Shown here: in pieces, positions 28,471 to 37,515 of the stretch
Position numbering within the stretch: the stretch's first letter is position 1
How the letters are laid out: the number at the start of each line of letters is the position of its first letter
From: Vibrio maritimus
Lineage (GTDB): Bacteria; Pseudomonadota; Gammaproteobacteria; Enterobacterales; Vibrionaceae
Assembly (NCBI GenBank): GCA_003263775.1
Contig: JYJJ01000084.1
Coordinates: 1 to 64,000, forward strand
DNA length: 64,000 nt
Reading direction: 5' to 3'
Position numbers and translations under genes: made by a program
The notes under the pieces: generated by a model
The model's database searches: none
What the model saw: the letters and a program-made list of their open reading frames with translations, nothing else
Told to the model about the DNA's origin: nothing

Positions 28471-29367
28471 ATGGCGCTAAATAAATCCATTAAGTACTTC
28501 TTGGCAGTAGCCAAACACGGCAACATTAAACGTGCCTCTGATGAGTTATTTATTAGTCAGCCGTCTCTCACCTCTGCAATCAAAAAGCTTGAGGCAGAAA
28601 TGGGCGCTCCCTTGTTTAACCGTCTATCAAAGGGGGTGGAACTGACGCCTTATGGCAATAAATTCCGTAAGTTTGCGCAGGAGCAGCAAGAACAGTACTT
28701 TGCCCTCAAGCACCAGTTTAACGACATGCAACAGCGCCAGTTTGGTAAAGTAAAAATCGGTACGGGAGAGGTATGGTGGGAAGGTTTCGTACGCCAATCG
28801 GTGACTGATTACCAAGCATTAAACCCAGCCAGCTCATTTCATCTTGAGTTCGGAAATAACTTGTCTCTGCTTCACCATCTCGTTCAAGGTGATATAGATT
28901 TATTCATAGGTCATGAAGTTTTAGACTTATCCGATTCGTGCCGTGTAGTGTTCCAGCCACTGTTTCAAGATTACGAAGCCATCTACGTCTCTAAGCACCA
29001 CCCACTTGCTACTGGGATAAGCGAGCCAAGTACCCTACACCGCTACCCTCTTCTAAGGGTGACACCAAACCACCCAAGACACCAATCTGTGCTCGCAAAC
29101 GGTCTTCCTCATGACACTCAATTTGATGAGCGCATCACCTACGACGTGGATTCTGTCATGGCCAGTATGGATATGCTACATATGACGCAAGCGATCATGC
29201 CTTACAGCCACAAAGCGAGTGATTGGCTCGAGAAACATGACATCGTCATCGCATATCTCGATAAAGAAAAAGTCGGCAATATAGGGATTTACACCAAACA
29301 AGGTGAAAGCAAATCGAGCGTTGAAGCCCTTGTTCAGCTTCTCACCAGTAATGTCAATTCCCGGTAA
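28471..29367 (+). CDS. LysR-family regulator of maltodextrin-use genes (proposed)
   Basis: A 298-residue LysR protein with an N-terminal winged helix (MALNKSIKYFLAVAKHGNIK through LFNRLSKGVELT) and a C-terminal effector domain of normal length. It is divergent from the GH13 oligo-glucosidase. The AT-rich motif in their spacer recurs before the GH13 amylase and the second maltose-binding protein, so these three units may form its regulon (inference from motif and position). Confidence 0.87.
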   Translation: MALNKSIKYFLAVAKHGNIKRASDELFISQPSLTSAIKKLEAEMGAPLFNRLSKGVELTPYGNKFRKFAQEQQEQYFALKHQFNDMQQRQFGKVKIGTGEVWWEGFVRQSVTDYQALNPASSFHLEFGNNLSLLHHLVQGDIDLFIGHEVLDLSDSCRVVFQPLFQDYEAIYVSKHHPLATGISEPSTLHRYPLLRVTPNHPRHQSVLANGLPHDTQFDERITYDVDSVMASMDMLHMTQAIMPYSHKASDWLEKHDIVIAYLDKEKVGNIGIYTKQGESKSSVEALVQLLTSNVNSR

Positions 29368-29448
29368 GGTCACCAAACTGTCATTTTTCTTTCATTAAAC
29401 TTTGATGTAATCGCCCAGCGTTAAAATAGTCTGAGAGAGGAGCTCGAC

Positions 29449-29697
29449 TTGACCCTGAGCGATATTACCCTAAGTCAATCCACGTTAACTGATTTAAAAT
29501 CGGTGGAATATCAATGGATACGTACCATGTACGTTGAAGGGTACCAGCGGGATGAAATCAATCATTACATCCGTACCTGCTTTGGCGGTGATGAGGTGTT
29601 TGCCGACTTGTTCCAGCGTGTAGCACTGGAGCAAGAAAGTTTGTATGTCTTGCTCCAGTATCTAGGCTGCGCGCCCTCTAGCCGTGAGCTAGCTTAG
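29449..29697 (+). CDS. Small conserved-looking protein, TTG start
   Basis: An 82-residue acidic protein starting at TTG, supported by the ribosome site GAGGAG seven bases upstream. It reads TLSDITLSQSTLTDLKSVEY onward, mostly helical, with no recognised domain. It lies after LysR and overlaps the end of the convergent CDF gene by 20 bases. Function unknown. Confidence 0.55.
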   Translation: MTLSDITLSQSTLTDLKSVEYQWIRTMYVEGYQRDEINHYIRTCFGGDEVFADLFQRVALEQESLYVLLQYLGCAPSSRELA

Positions 29698-30601
29698 GCG
29701 CACTTTCTGAGGTGGGTGAACGTTGTAAAATGACATCCACTTCGGTGAGCGTATAGGGCTTATCCACCTTCGTTCTCAGATCTTCCACAAATCGTTCATA
29801 GCTCTTAAATGTCATGGATTCGCGCTTCGGATCGACATAGACAGAGACCCAAGTTTTACGACCAAGCTTCGCGATAAAGATATCGACAATCTCAATCTCA
29901 TACTCTTGAGCGAGCCCCTTTAGGCTGCGATAGATAGGCTTAGTATGCTCAATAGGCGGCGTCGCCATGGTCAGCTCTCGCATTCCATTTTTGACCAGTT
30001 TTATCGGATCGCTGATAAACGCCAAGCTGAACAGTACCACCAGAATTTGGTCGATGTAACGGCCAACCCAGCCAAATGATGTCTCTTGGATTGCAATCAC
30101 TAATACTAACGCCACGCCAATCGCACCAGAAATCACGCCGTTGATGAACCAGGCGTTTTTCTCAGCCTTTAGAATGTCGGAATGAGACTGCTTGTGACCC
30201 ACATGACACACCCAGTACAAAAGGGCACACAGAGCGACAGCTGGGAACACATAGATGGCCATTAACCCTAAAGCAGGCTCCCTACCACCAGCTAGAATCA
30301 CAGGGATATTACTGCCTACTGCAAAGGCGATGAGAATAAGTATGGTAATACCTTTAATCACTACGATCAGTGGTTCAAAGGCAAAAAATCCAATTGGGTA
30401 GTGACGAGTTCGGCCAGTTTGAGTTAGCTTCGCTATCCATAGAGAGGCGTACGACACAGCCGCAGACAAGAGGTTGAAAGATGCATCAAGAAGTATTGCG
30501 CTAGATTCTGAAATCAACGCCATTATGCCGCCCCAGAGCGACAATACCGCGGCACCCACGGCAGAAGAAATTAATGCTTTAGATTCGGTAATTTTTGTCA
30601 T
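29678..30601 (-). CDS. Cation diffusion facilitator (CDF) family protein
   Basis: About 307 residues from the ATG at 30601, chosen for its AAGGAT ribosome site; the longer frame to 30643 lacks one. It has six hydrophobic segments and a C-terminal cytoplasmic ferredoxin-like domain (about residues 215-300). The usual paired Asp/His metal residues in helices 2 and 5 are not obvious: helix 2 reads LLDASFNLL and helix 5 KNAWFINGVISG. It may therefore have altered metal specificity. It is divergent from a His-rich exported protein, which fits a metal-handling role. Confidence 0.78.
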   Translation of the reverse strand: MTKITESKALISSAVGAAVLSLWGGIMALISESSAILLDASFNLLSAAVSYASLWIAKLTQTGRTRHYPIGFFAFEPLIVVIKGITILILIAFAVGSNIPVILAGGREPALGLMAIYVFPAVALCALLYWVCHVGHKQSHSDILKAEKNAWFINGVISGAIGVALVLVIAIQETSFGWVGRYIDQILVVLFSLAFISDPIKLVKNGMRELTMATPPIEHTKPIYRSLKGLAQEYEIEIVDIFIAKLGRKTWVSVYVDPKRESMTFKSYERFVEDLRTKVDKPYTLTEVDVILQRSPTSESAPKLAHG

Positions 30602-30919
30602 TTGGCCATCCTTTCCAAACGCGATTATTGCTCTGACTCTCATCCTTATAACACAGGAATATGACCTTTCCTATGGCACCTAGCCCTGTTTGTACAAAGT
30701 TAGCGCAAAGATATCAGCATCTTATGCTATTCCTACATGAGTTCGTTATTAAACCGATTCGTTTTCTAGATAACTGGCACGGTAACAAAAGGTAACGACC
30801 TGACATTTCGACTAAATTTCTTGCCAAGACCACACGCTCACTAACTCATCTATGACAGCGTTGATGCGAACTCACTCTACATTGCTTTACACCAAAAACG
30901 ACGAAAAGAGACTTAGATA
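30602..30919. other. Divergent promoter region, CDF gene and His-rich gene
   Basis: About 318 bases between two divergent genes, which must carry both promoters. I see no clear operator, hairpin or small reading frame. Confidence 0.4.
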
Positions 30920-31228
30920 ATGTCCAAAGTAAAATTCAGTGTAGTGGTTGCAGCGTTGCTTGGTTTAATCAGTTCTGGTGCATTTGCCCATCCACATGGC
31001 CATCATAAGCACAAGCATAAACACAAGAAGCACCACCACAAAGAAGTCATCGTGGTAAAGAAGTATCACCCTTCACCAAAGAAACGCCCTAAATATCGCC
31101 ACTATCATTATAAGAAAATGCCAAAGCACACAACTTACATCAAAATTGGCAATTTTACTTATGCTCGAGTCGATGGGCACTACTATCGACGACAAGGGGA
31201 CACATACTTTAACGTCATCATCAAATAA
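30920..31228 (+). CDS. Exported histidine/lysine-rich protein, probable metal binder
   Basis: A 102-residue protein with a signal peptide ending SSGAFA. The mature N-terminus begins HPHGHHKHKHKHKKHHHK, an extreme His/Lys stretch, followed by a basic Tyr-rich segment. The C-terminus has a YYRRQGDTYFNVI motif seen in small periplasmic proteins. Periplasmic binding of divalent metal is the simplest reading, supported by the divergent CDF gene. No enzyme motif is visible. Confidence 0.65.
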   Translation: MSKVKFSVVVAALLGLISSGAFAHPHGHHKHKHKHKKHHHKEVIVVKKYHPSPKKRPKYRHYHYKKMPKHTTYIKIGNFTYARVDGHYYRRQGDTYFNVIIK

Positions 31229-31457
31229 TCGCCCAGCTAAGTTAATTACGACTACGTTAGCAACGACTCAGTTAATTGTGATAGTGATGACAAGGAAGAA
31301 AAGAAGAAGCCCGAGCGAATGCTCGGGCGTCGGTTACAAGAACTGTTAGTCGTGATAGTAAGGAATCCTGATAACAGCCAGCTATACGTAACACCAGTGT
31401 TGCTTGTTCAACTTGTCGGCGGCCAAACCAAATAATGTTAAACAATACAAATAAAAT

Positions 31458-31477
31458 GGGTGACCTTGCGGTCACCC
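31458..31477 (-). terminator. Terminator of the malEFG operon
   Basis: GGGTGACC-ttgc-GGTCACCC stem with an AT-rich tail (ATTTTATTTG) on the minus strand, 10 bases after the malG stop codon. Confidence 0.7.
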
Positions 31478-31486
31478 TTATCGTTT

Positions 31487-32377
31487 TTATCCTTTTACAC
31501 CGCCGGCGGTCAAACCACCAACCAGCCAGCGCTGTGCGAGTAGGAATACGACTGTGATAGGTAGTGCTGATAGTACCGCCGCTGCCGCGAAGTCACCCCA
31601 TAGGTAGTTCTGAGGGTACAAGTACTGCTGCATACCAACCGCTAGTGTGTACGAGTTTACATCAGAAAGTAGTAGTGATGCTACCGGTACTTCACCAACA
31701 ACCATGATGAACGACAGAATAAACACAACCGCTAGAATTGGCACTGATAGTGGCAGAAGAACTAGGCGGAATGCTTGCCATGGCGTTGCACCGTCAAGTG
31801 CTGCTGCTTCTTCTAGAGAGCCATCAATCGTTTCGAAGTAGCCTTTGATTGTCCATACGTGAAGTGCAATACCACCCAAGTAAGAGAAAATCAGACCGCC
31901 GTGCGTATTCAAGCCTAGGAACGGAATGTACTGGCCTAGTTTGTCGAATAATGCGTAAATCGCAACCAATGCTAGTACCGCTGGGAACATTTGGAAAATC
32001 ATCATCGCTTTGAGGATGGTTGACTTACCTTTGAAGCGCATACGAGCAAATGCGTAAGCAGACGTTGTTGATAGACATACAATCAAGATTGATGAAATGC
32101 CCGCAACTTTGATTGAGTTCCACAACCAAGTGAGTACTGGGAACGGAGGCGGTGTTACCGAGCCGTCTGCGTTCGTAACCGAGAAGCCTAGTGCTAGTTT
32201 CCAGTGCTCTAACGATGGGTTCTCTGGGATTAGGCTACCCGTTGCAAAGTTACCTTCACGGAATGAGATAGCGATAATCATCAGTAGTGGGAAAATAATC
32301 AGCGATAGGAAAGCCCACATAGCGATGTGTGTTGCCCAAACGCGGTATTTTAATGACTTACCTTGTACCATTGCCAT
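31487..32377 (-). CDS. malG: Maltose ABC transporter permease MalG
   Basis: A 296-residue inner-membrane permease with six membrane segments. The EAA loop that contacts MalK reads EEAAALDGATPWQAFRLVLLP. Length and order match MalG of gamma-proteobacteria. It is the last gene of the malE-malF-malG operon, 11 bases after malF. Confidence 0.96.
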   Translation of the reverse strand: MAMVQGKSLKYRVWATHIAMWAFLSLIIFPLLMIIAISFREGNFATGSLIPENPSLEHWKLALGFSVTNADGSVTPPPFPVLTWLWNSIKVAGISSILIVCLSTTSAYAFARMRFKGKSTILKAMMIFQMFPAVLALVAIYALFDKLGQYIPFLGLNTHGGLIFSYLGGIALHVWTIKGYFETIDGSLEEAAALDGATPWQAFRLVLLPLSVPILAVVFILSFIMVVGEVPVASLLLSDVNSYTLAVGMQQYLYPQNYLWGDFAAAAVLSALPITVVFLLAQRWLVGGLTAGGVKG

Positions 32378-32388
32378 TTTAGGCCTCC

Positions 32389-33960
32389 TTAGTCTTGAGC
32401 TACTTTCGTGACGCGTAGGTTAAGTAGTGCTAGTGCACCAACTAGTAGGAAGATCAGTGTTGCGATTGCACTCGCGAGACCGAAGTCTTGACCACCAGAA
32501 CCTTCAAACGCGATACGGTACGTGTAGTTAACCAATAGGTCGGTGTAACCCGCTGGCTCAGAAGTACCAATCATGTTAGGACCACCGTTCGTTAGAAGGG
32601 CAATCAGTACGAAGTTGTTGAAGTTAAACGCGAAACTTGCAATTAGTAGCGGAGTCAGCGGCTTAATCATCAGTGGCATTGTGATCTTAGTGAAGTTCGA
32701 GATGAAGTTTGAACCGTCGATAGCAGACGCTTCATACAGGTCATCAGGAATCGCTTTTAGCATACCCATACATAGAATCATCATGTAAGGGAAACCTAGC
32801 CAAGTGTTCACAATAAGAATCATCAATTTAGCCATCATCGGATCTGAGAACCAGTTCGGGCTAATGCCAAATAGACCTTCAAGTAGCATGTTTACTTCAC
32901 CAAAACTTTGGTTGAACAAACCCTTAAAGATAAGAATCGAGATAAATGCAGGTACCGCGTATGGAAGAATCAGTAGTACACGATAGATAGCACGGCCGCG
33001 AAGCGCTTCCCACTGAACCACACTTGCTAGTATCAGACCGATAAGTACCGTCAGGCCTACACTCACTGCCGAGAACACAATCGTCCAGATAAAGATACTG
33101 ATGAACGGCTCTTTAATGCCATCATCTTTCCAAACACGTTCAAAGTTATGTGTACCAATGCCAACAATAAAGCCAGGTGATACGGTGTTACCAACAAACT
33201 CGCCGCTATCGTTAACTGGCTGGTAGAAACCTACGTCCATATTAGGGCGCAGTAGCTCACCAGTCTTGTTGTTACGCATGTCGTCTGTACCTTCCACCAT
33301 AGTGTATAGCGGTTGTACAGAAGCAAATTTACGTAGACCGCTCATACGGATGTCAGAGCCATCTGGCATATGAAGGTCAACTGTGTTGAGTTTCGCACGA
33401 TTTTGAATGATCGCTTTGATCTTCTCTTTCTCACCTACTGGCACATCTGCCGCTGTAAGATCGTAATCTGCAGAAGGGCTGCTGATATCAAAATCAGGCG
33501 TGGCAAGCAGCTGTTCACCGTCTTTTACATAGATGCGGTGACCGTTGTCTGTCTTGTAGAGTTCAAACGAATAGCTCTCACCACTTTGGAAAGTACGCTG
33601 CATCAATACGCTTTGCGTTCTATCCAGAGAAAGCTGGTTTTTCGCGCTGTAGTTCGTGAAGGCCAAGCCAACCGTGTACGCCAAAGGGAAAAGAATGAAA
33701 AGGATCATACCCGCAATACCTGGGTAGATATAACGGTGCGCGTACGTTTTCTTACTGCCGAAAATATAGAGTGCCAGAGCGGTAAGAATCACAGTAAGCA
33801 ATGCGAATGCAAGCTCACCGCGGGAATACATTAGAATAGTCGCATAACCATTGATAAGTCCCACTGAGCCAAGAAGTCCCCACTTGATGAACACTTTTTT
33901 ACTGCTTGGAACTGTATTAGTTTCTGCTGACATGGCATCTGTACCTTGAACTGACTGCAT
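32389..33960 (-). CDS. malF: Maltose ABC transporter permease MalF
   Basis: A 523-residue permease with eight membrane segments and the large periplasmic P2 loop (about residues 85-280) that is specific to MalF and contacts the binding protein. The EAA loop reads YEASAIDGSNFISNFTKITMP. It pairs with MalG to form the channel for maltose and maltodextrins. Confidence 0.96.
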   Translation of the reverse strand: MQSVQGTDAMSAETNTVPSSKKVFIKWGLLGSVGLINGYATILMYSRGELAFALLTVILTALALYIFGSKKTYAHRYIYPGIAGMILFILFPLAYTVGLAFTNYSAKNQLSLDRTQSVLMQRTFQSGESYSFELYKTDNGHRIYVKDGEQLLATPDFDISSPSADYDLTAADVPVGEKEKIKAIIQNRAKLNTVDLHMPDGSDIRMSGLRKFASVQPLYTMVEGTDDMRNNKTGELLRPNMDVGFYQPVNDSGEFVGNTVSPGFIVGIGTHNFERVWKDDGIKEPFISIFIWTIVFSAVSVGLTVLIGLILASVVQWEALRGRAIYRVLLILPYAVPAFISILIFKGLFNQSFGEVNMLLEGLFGISPNWFSDPMMAKLMILIVNTWLGFPYMMILCMGMLKAIPDDLYEASAIDGSNFISNFTKITMPLMIKPLTPLLIASFAFNFNNFVLIALLTNGGPNMIGTSEPAGYTDLLVNYTYRIAFEGSGGQDFGLASAIATLIFLLVGALALLNLRVTKVAQD

Positions 33961-33984
33961 AAAAGGACCTGCTAGCGATAATAC

Positions 33985-34021
33985 AAAAAAATAGAAAAGA
34001 AGGAGGGGTTACCCCCTCCTT
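33985..34021 (-). terminator. Stem-loop between malE and malF (attenuator)
   Basis: AAGGAGGGG and CCCCTCCTT arms on the minus strand are followed by CTTTTCTATTTTTTTG. It lies inside the operon, so it probably acts as a partial terminator or 3' end protector, keeping MalE in excess over MalF and MalG as is known for binding-protein operons. Confidence 0.7.
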
Positions 34022-34041
34022 AAAAGGGTTGTTCTAGAAAC

Positions 34042-35223
34042 TTACTTCGTCATTTGCTTTTCAGCGTCAGCAACTGCAGCTTCTACTGATTGACGACCGT
34101 CTACCACGTTGATGATTGTGTTCTTAGCAGAAGCCCAGAATGCACTCATTTGTGGAACGTTAGGCATGATTTCGCCGTTCATCGCGTTGTCCATTGTCGC
34201 AGCGATACGTGCATCAGCACCTAGCTCTTCTTGGAATGAAGTCAGTGCAACAGCGCCTAGTGGCTTGTCGTTGTTCACTTCACGCAGGCCATCGTTTGTT
34301 AGTAGGTAGTTCTCTAGGAACTCAACCGCTAGGTCACGGTTAGGTGACGCAGTGCTGATACCCGCTGTTAGTACGCCAACGAAAGGCTTAGAAGCTTGGC
34401 CGTTGAACTTAGGTAGCGTAGCCACACCGTAGTTGATGCCAGACTTCTCGATGTTCGCCCAAGACCAAGGACCGTTGATAGTCATTGCCGTCTTACCTTG
34501 GTTGAACGCAGACTCAGATACCGAGTAGTCCATATCCGCAGAGATAACGCCTTTGTCTACTAGACCTTTAACGAAAGTCAGTGCGTCTTTAACACCATCT
34601 TGAGCGATACCTGCGTCTTTAACGTCGTAGCTACCACCGTTGTATTTGAATGCGTAACCGCCATCAGCAGCCATTAGTGGCCATGTGAAGTACGGTTCTT
34701 TTAGGTTCCACATGATTGCTGTCTTGCCATCTTTAGCAAGTTTTGCGTTCAATGCTTCTACTTCTTCCCAAGTCTTAGGTGGGTTTGGAACCAAGTCTTT
34801 GTTGTAGATTAGAGATAGTGACTCAACTGCTACTGGGTAACCGATGATTTTGCCATCGTACTTAACTGCGTCCCATGCAAAGTCAACAATGCCTTCTTTA
34901 GTTTCTTTAGAAGGTTTGATTTCAGCCAGCAAACCTGCTTGAGCGTACTCACCGAAACGGTCGTGAGCCCAGAATACGATATCAGGACCGTCACCAGTCG
35001 CTGCAACTTGAGGGAAGCGCGCTTCTAGACCATCAGGGTGAGCAACTGTCACTTTAATACCTGTGTCTTCTTCGAACTTTTTACCTACTTCTGCAAGACC
35101 GTTGTAACCTTTATCACCATTGATCCAAATAGTGAGTTGTCCTTCTTCGATAGCAGCATTTGCACCAAAAGAACCTAGAGCGACTAGCGTACCTAGTGCT
35201 ACAGTGCTTAGGGCTTTTTTCAT
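34042..35223 (-). CDS. malE: Maltose-binding periplasmic protein MalE
   Basis: A 393-residue binding protein with signal peptide MKKALSTVALGTLVALGSFGANA. It has the MalE stretches LTIWINGDKGYNGLAEVGKKFEED (in part), TGDGPDIVFWAHDRFGEYAQ and MTINGPWSWANIEKSGINYGV. First gene of malEFG, divergent from malK over a 765-base regulatory region. A second, diverged copy lies at 23782. Confidence 0.97.
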   Translation of the reverse strand: MKKALSTVALGTLVALGSFGANAAIEEGQLTIWINGDKGYNGLAEVGKKFEEDTGIKVTVAHPDGLEARFPQVAATGDGPDIVFWAHDRFGEYAQAGLLAEIKPSKETKEGIVDFAWDAVKYDGKIIGYPVAVESLSLIYNKDLVPNPPKTWEEVEALNAKLAKDGKTAIMWNLKEPYFTWPLMAADGGYAFKYNGGSYDVKDAGIAQDGVKDALTFVKGLVDKGVISADMDYSVSESAFNQGKTAMTINGPWSWANIEKSGINYGVATLPKFNGQASKPFVGVLTAGISTASPNRDLAVEFLENYLLTNDGLREVNNDKPLGAVALTSFQEELGADARIAATMDNAMNGEIMPNVPQMSAFWASAKNTIINVVDGRQSVEAAVADAEKQMTK

Positions 35224-35256
35224 GTTTATATCCTTTTTATAGTTTTGATCGTAGGT

Positions 35257-35564
35257 TCATCCAGAGGATTTCCCAAGTTTCGATGAGTATCATCTTAAAA
35301 ATACAGCAAGCTCTCATCATCCTACTCTCTACGCCCTCGCGACAAGCGTTGATTTCCGTGACCTCAATCGCCCCAGACTATAGATCAACATCACAAAACA
35401 ATCTCCTCTTGTGACAGAATTCACTATTATCAGGCACAAATTTTTGACCGAGATCTCACACATACATTCTCCCCCCCACCCTCCTCCTCCTTCTCTACTA
35501 CCCCATAATTATTTTTGTCAGGAGGATGTACGAGAGACCTCAATCAAGGAAACTGCAGTCATCC
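35257..35564. promoter_or_regulatory. Candidate MalT boxes
   Basis: MalT in enterobacteria binds asymmetric GGATGA/GGAGGA-type boxes. Minus-strand GGATGA occurs at 35257-35262, 35317-35322 and 35559-35564. Plus-strand GGAGGA occurs at 35521-35526, and minus-strand GGAGGA twice at 35482-35490. The clustering around a divergent mal promoter supports the call; single hexamers would be expected by chance. Confidence 0.4.
35410..35425. promoter_or_regulatory. CRP-cAMP binding site
   Basis: TGTGACAGAATTCACT matches TGTGA-N6-TCACA at nine of ten key positions. It lies about 190 bases before the malE start in the divergent mal region, consistent with catabolite control. Confidence 0.65.
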
Positions 35565-35589
35565 AAGAGTGGATGGTAAGAACCCTTTA

Positions 35590-35804
35590 CCAGTAAGAGC
35601 AAATGCTCTGACAGTTTCTTTAAGGAATGAACTTCTACAGGGAACGTATGCTGGGTTTTCATCGCCGGACTCGCCAAGTAGTCACAAACTGAAGCACTAG
35701 TGGTAAATGTATTTTACGGGGGAGGTTTTCAGTTTGTGTCGGGGGATACTAGCGAAGTCTTGGCTTTGAGGGTGGCGCCAAATCGTACAGCGCCACCCTT
35801 TTTT
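35590..35804 (+). ncRNA. Probable structured small RNA upstream of malK
   Basis: Three nested features indicate a folded RNA. AGAGCA-aa-TGCTCT is at 35596-35609. A perfect 11-bp stem pairs CACAAACTGAA (35683-35693) with TTCAGTTTGTG (35728-35738), enclosing a smaller GTAAA/TTTAC stem. A 9-bp GC-rich terminator, GGGTGGCGC/GCGCCACCC followed by six Ts, ends at 35804. No reading frame covers it. I recall a vibrio sRNA reported at the mal locus (VSsrna24), but cannot confirm identity here. The 5' end is uncertain. Confidence 0.6.
35770..35804 (+). terminator. Strong terminator upstream of malK
   Basis: GGGTGGCGC-N11-GCGCCACCC followed by TTTTTT. It has no protein gene upstream on this strand and so marks the end of a non-coding transcript or of a malK leader. 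Confidence 0.85.
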
Positions 35805-35988
35805 CTTTCCATCTGGGACTATTTGCACATACTAAGGAACATCAAAACCTAGAATCATCACGCAACAGTTTCCCAGAACTCCAAACCACGTTGTTGGAGT
35901 CACACTGACCAATTTCCTACTATTATTACCTGTCGAATTATCTCTATAATGACCGACGGAAAGAAAAAATGAATCGAGGACGAGCTAC

Positions 35989-37098
35989 ATGGCGAGTGTC
36001 ACGTTAAAAAATGTTAGTAAAGCGTACGGCGACGTACTGATCTCCAAGAATGTCGATCTGCAAATCAATGAAGGCGAGTTTGTTGTCTTTGTTGGTCCAT
36101 CAGGTTGTGGTAAATCAACTCTACTACGTTGTATCGCAGGTTTAGAAGACATCACGTCCGGTGATTTATATATTGGTGAAGAGCGCATGAATGATGTTGA
36201 ACCATCAAAGCGCGGCGTGGGCATGGTGTTCCAGTCTTACGCACTTTATCCTCACCTTAACCTTTATGACAACATGTCATTTGGTCTTAAGCTTGCTAAA
36301 GCAGACAAAAAAGAGATCGACCGCCGCGTTGAGCACGCAGCAGAAATTCTACAGCTCGGTCACCTACTTGAGCGCCAACCTAAAGCACTTTCAGGTGGTC
36401 AGCGTCAGCGTGTGGCTATCGGCCGTACTTTGGTTTCTCAACCAAACGTATTCCTACTTGACGAACCGCTATCTAACCTAGATGCAGCACTTCGTGTAAA
36501 CATGCGTTCGCAAATCACTAAGCTTCAACGCCAACTAGGCTGCACCATGATCTACGTAACACACGATCAGGTTGAAGCAATGACCATGGCTGACAAGATT
36601 GTTGTTCTAGATGCAGGCTATGTTGCGCAGGTTGGTAAGCCTCTTGAGCTATACCACTACCCAGACAACCGCTTCGTTGCAGGCTTCATTGGTTCACCTA
36701 AGATGAACTTCATGAGCGTGTTCATTGAAGAAGTAGAAGCAGAGCGCGTGAAAGTTCAGCTTGCTGATGGCGATTCTTTCTGGATCCCAGTTGATGGCAC
36801 TACAGTGAACAAAGGCGATCGCATGTCAATGGGCGTGCGCCCAGAGCACTTAGTATCTGCTGAAGAAGGCGATGCGAAAGTGGGCGGTGAAGTGATGATC
36901 GTTGAGAAGCTAGGTAACGAAACTCAAGTTTACCTAAACCTAGAAGCTGCGGATGCTGACGTTATCTACCGTCAGCCAGACACGCTTGCTGTTGAAGTTG
37001 GCGACAAATTTGAGATTGGCATTCCCGCTCACCGTTGTCACCTGTTCCACAGCGATGGTAAAGCTTGCCGCCGCCTATACAAAGAAGCGGGCGTATAA
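35989..37098 (+). CDS. malK: Maltose ABC transporter ATPase MalK
   Basis: A 369-residue ATPase. Walker A GPSGCGKST is at residues 36-44, the signature is LSGGQRQRVAIGR, Walker B FLLDEPLSNLDA, and the switch His lies in YVTHDQ. A C-terminal TOBE-type regulatory domain (about residues 240-369) includes MSMGVRPEHL. It energises MalFGK2 and in enterobacteria also restrains MalT. It is divergent from malEFG. Confidence 0.97.
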   Translation: MASVTLKNVSKAYGDVLISKNVDLQINEGEFVVFVGPSGCGKSTLLRCIAGLEDITSGDLYIGEERMNDVEPSKRGVGMVFQSYALYPHLNLYDNMSFGLKLAKADKKEIDRRVEHAAEILQLGHLLERQPKALSGGQRQRVAIGRTLVSQPNVFLLDEPLSNLDAALRVNMRSQITKLQRQLGCTMIYVTHDQVEAMTMADKIVVLDAGYVAQVGKPLELYHYPDNRFVAGFIGSPKMNFMSVFIEEVEAERVKVQLADGDSFWIPVDGTTVNKGDRMSMGVRPEHLVSAEEGDAKVGGEVMIVEKLGNETQVYLNLEAADADVIYRQPDTLAVEVGDKFEIGIPAHRCHLFHSDGKACRRLYKEAGV

Positions 37099-37133
37099 GC
37101 CGCTCTAATAGTTTTAAGCACCTTTGCTTGCTG

Positions 37134-37166
37134 AAAGCCCCTAAACTCAATGAGTTTAGGGGCTTT
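37134..37166. terminator. Bidirectional terminator between malK and the curli genes
   Basis: AAAGCCCCTAAACT and AGTTTAGGGGCTTT with a 5-base loop. T-rich tails are present on both strands, serving malK and the convergent CsgC-like gene. Confidence 0.85.
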
Positions 37167-37515
37167 ATTTATCTTCAGAGCGCGAAGCCTCTACTTGGCA
37201 CTTATCGTTTACAAGCACTTGTACAGCTTGATTCAAATCCCTTACCTGTATGGGGAACTGTGATTCAGGGAACTGAACAGAGACAGTCCCCCCTCTGCTT
37301 TGATAGCGAATCCTATTCTTCATGCTTGTTGTTACATCAACGGCACCCTCCGCTGAGATTATCAGTGTGATTAAGGTAGAATTATTGCTGTGCTGCTGAT
37401 AACACTCAATCGCTGAGACGGTAGTAGAAAGCGGAGCTGAGTTAGTTTCATATCCTGCTAAAACCAACAAAAAGGCGATGCTAAGCAGCATCGCCCGTTT
37501 TGTAACAATAAGCAT
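37165..37515 (-). CDS. CsgC/CsgH-like curli accessory protein (proposed)
   Basis: A 116-residue exported protein with an N-terminal signal (MLLSIAFLLVLAGYETNSA) and a mature part of about 85 residues that reads as beta strands, with one Cys near its start (IECYQQ) and one near its end (DKCQVE). Its ATG shares one base with the stop codon of the curlin gene (TAATG), so the two are translationally coupled. Small beta-sandwich proteins in this position (CsgC, CsgH) inhibit premature curlin polymerisation; sequence similarity is too weak for me to be certain. Confidence 0.55.
   Translation of the reverse strand: MLIVTKRAMLLSIAFLLVLAGYETNSAPLSTTVSAIECYQQHSNNSTLITLIISAEGAVDVTTSMKNRIRYQSRGGTVSVQFPESQFPIQVRDLNQAVQVLVNDKCQVEASRSEDK

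Larger units (their letters stand above)
35224..35988. other. malE-malK divergent regulatory region
   Basis: A 765-base spacer without a convincing protein gene. It holds a CRP-type site, several GGATGA/GGAGGA MalT-box-like hexamers and, from about 35590 to 35804, a set of hairpins ending in a strong terminator that suggests a small RNA. The remaining 180 bases before malK contain the malK promoter and a GAGGA ribosome site. Confidence 0.7.

Noticed and set aside
35411..35700. Two 61-codon frames in the malE-malK spacer
   Set aside because: One is a poly-Pro translation of a C-rich stretch and the other lacks a family match. Both overlap MalT-box-like and RNA-hairpin sequence, so a regulatory/RNA reading fits better.
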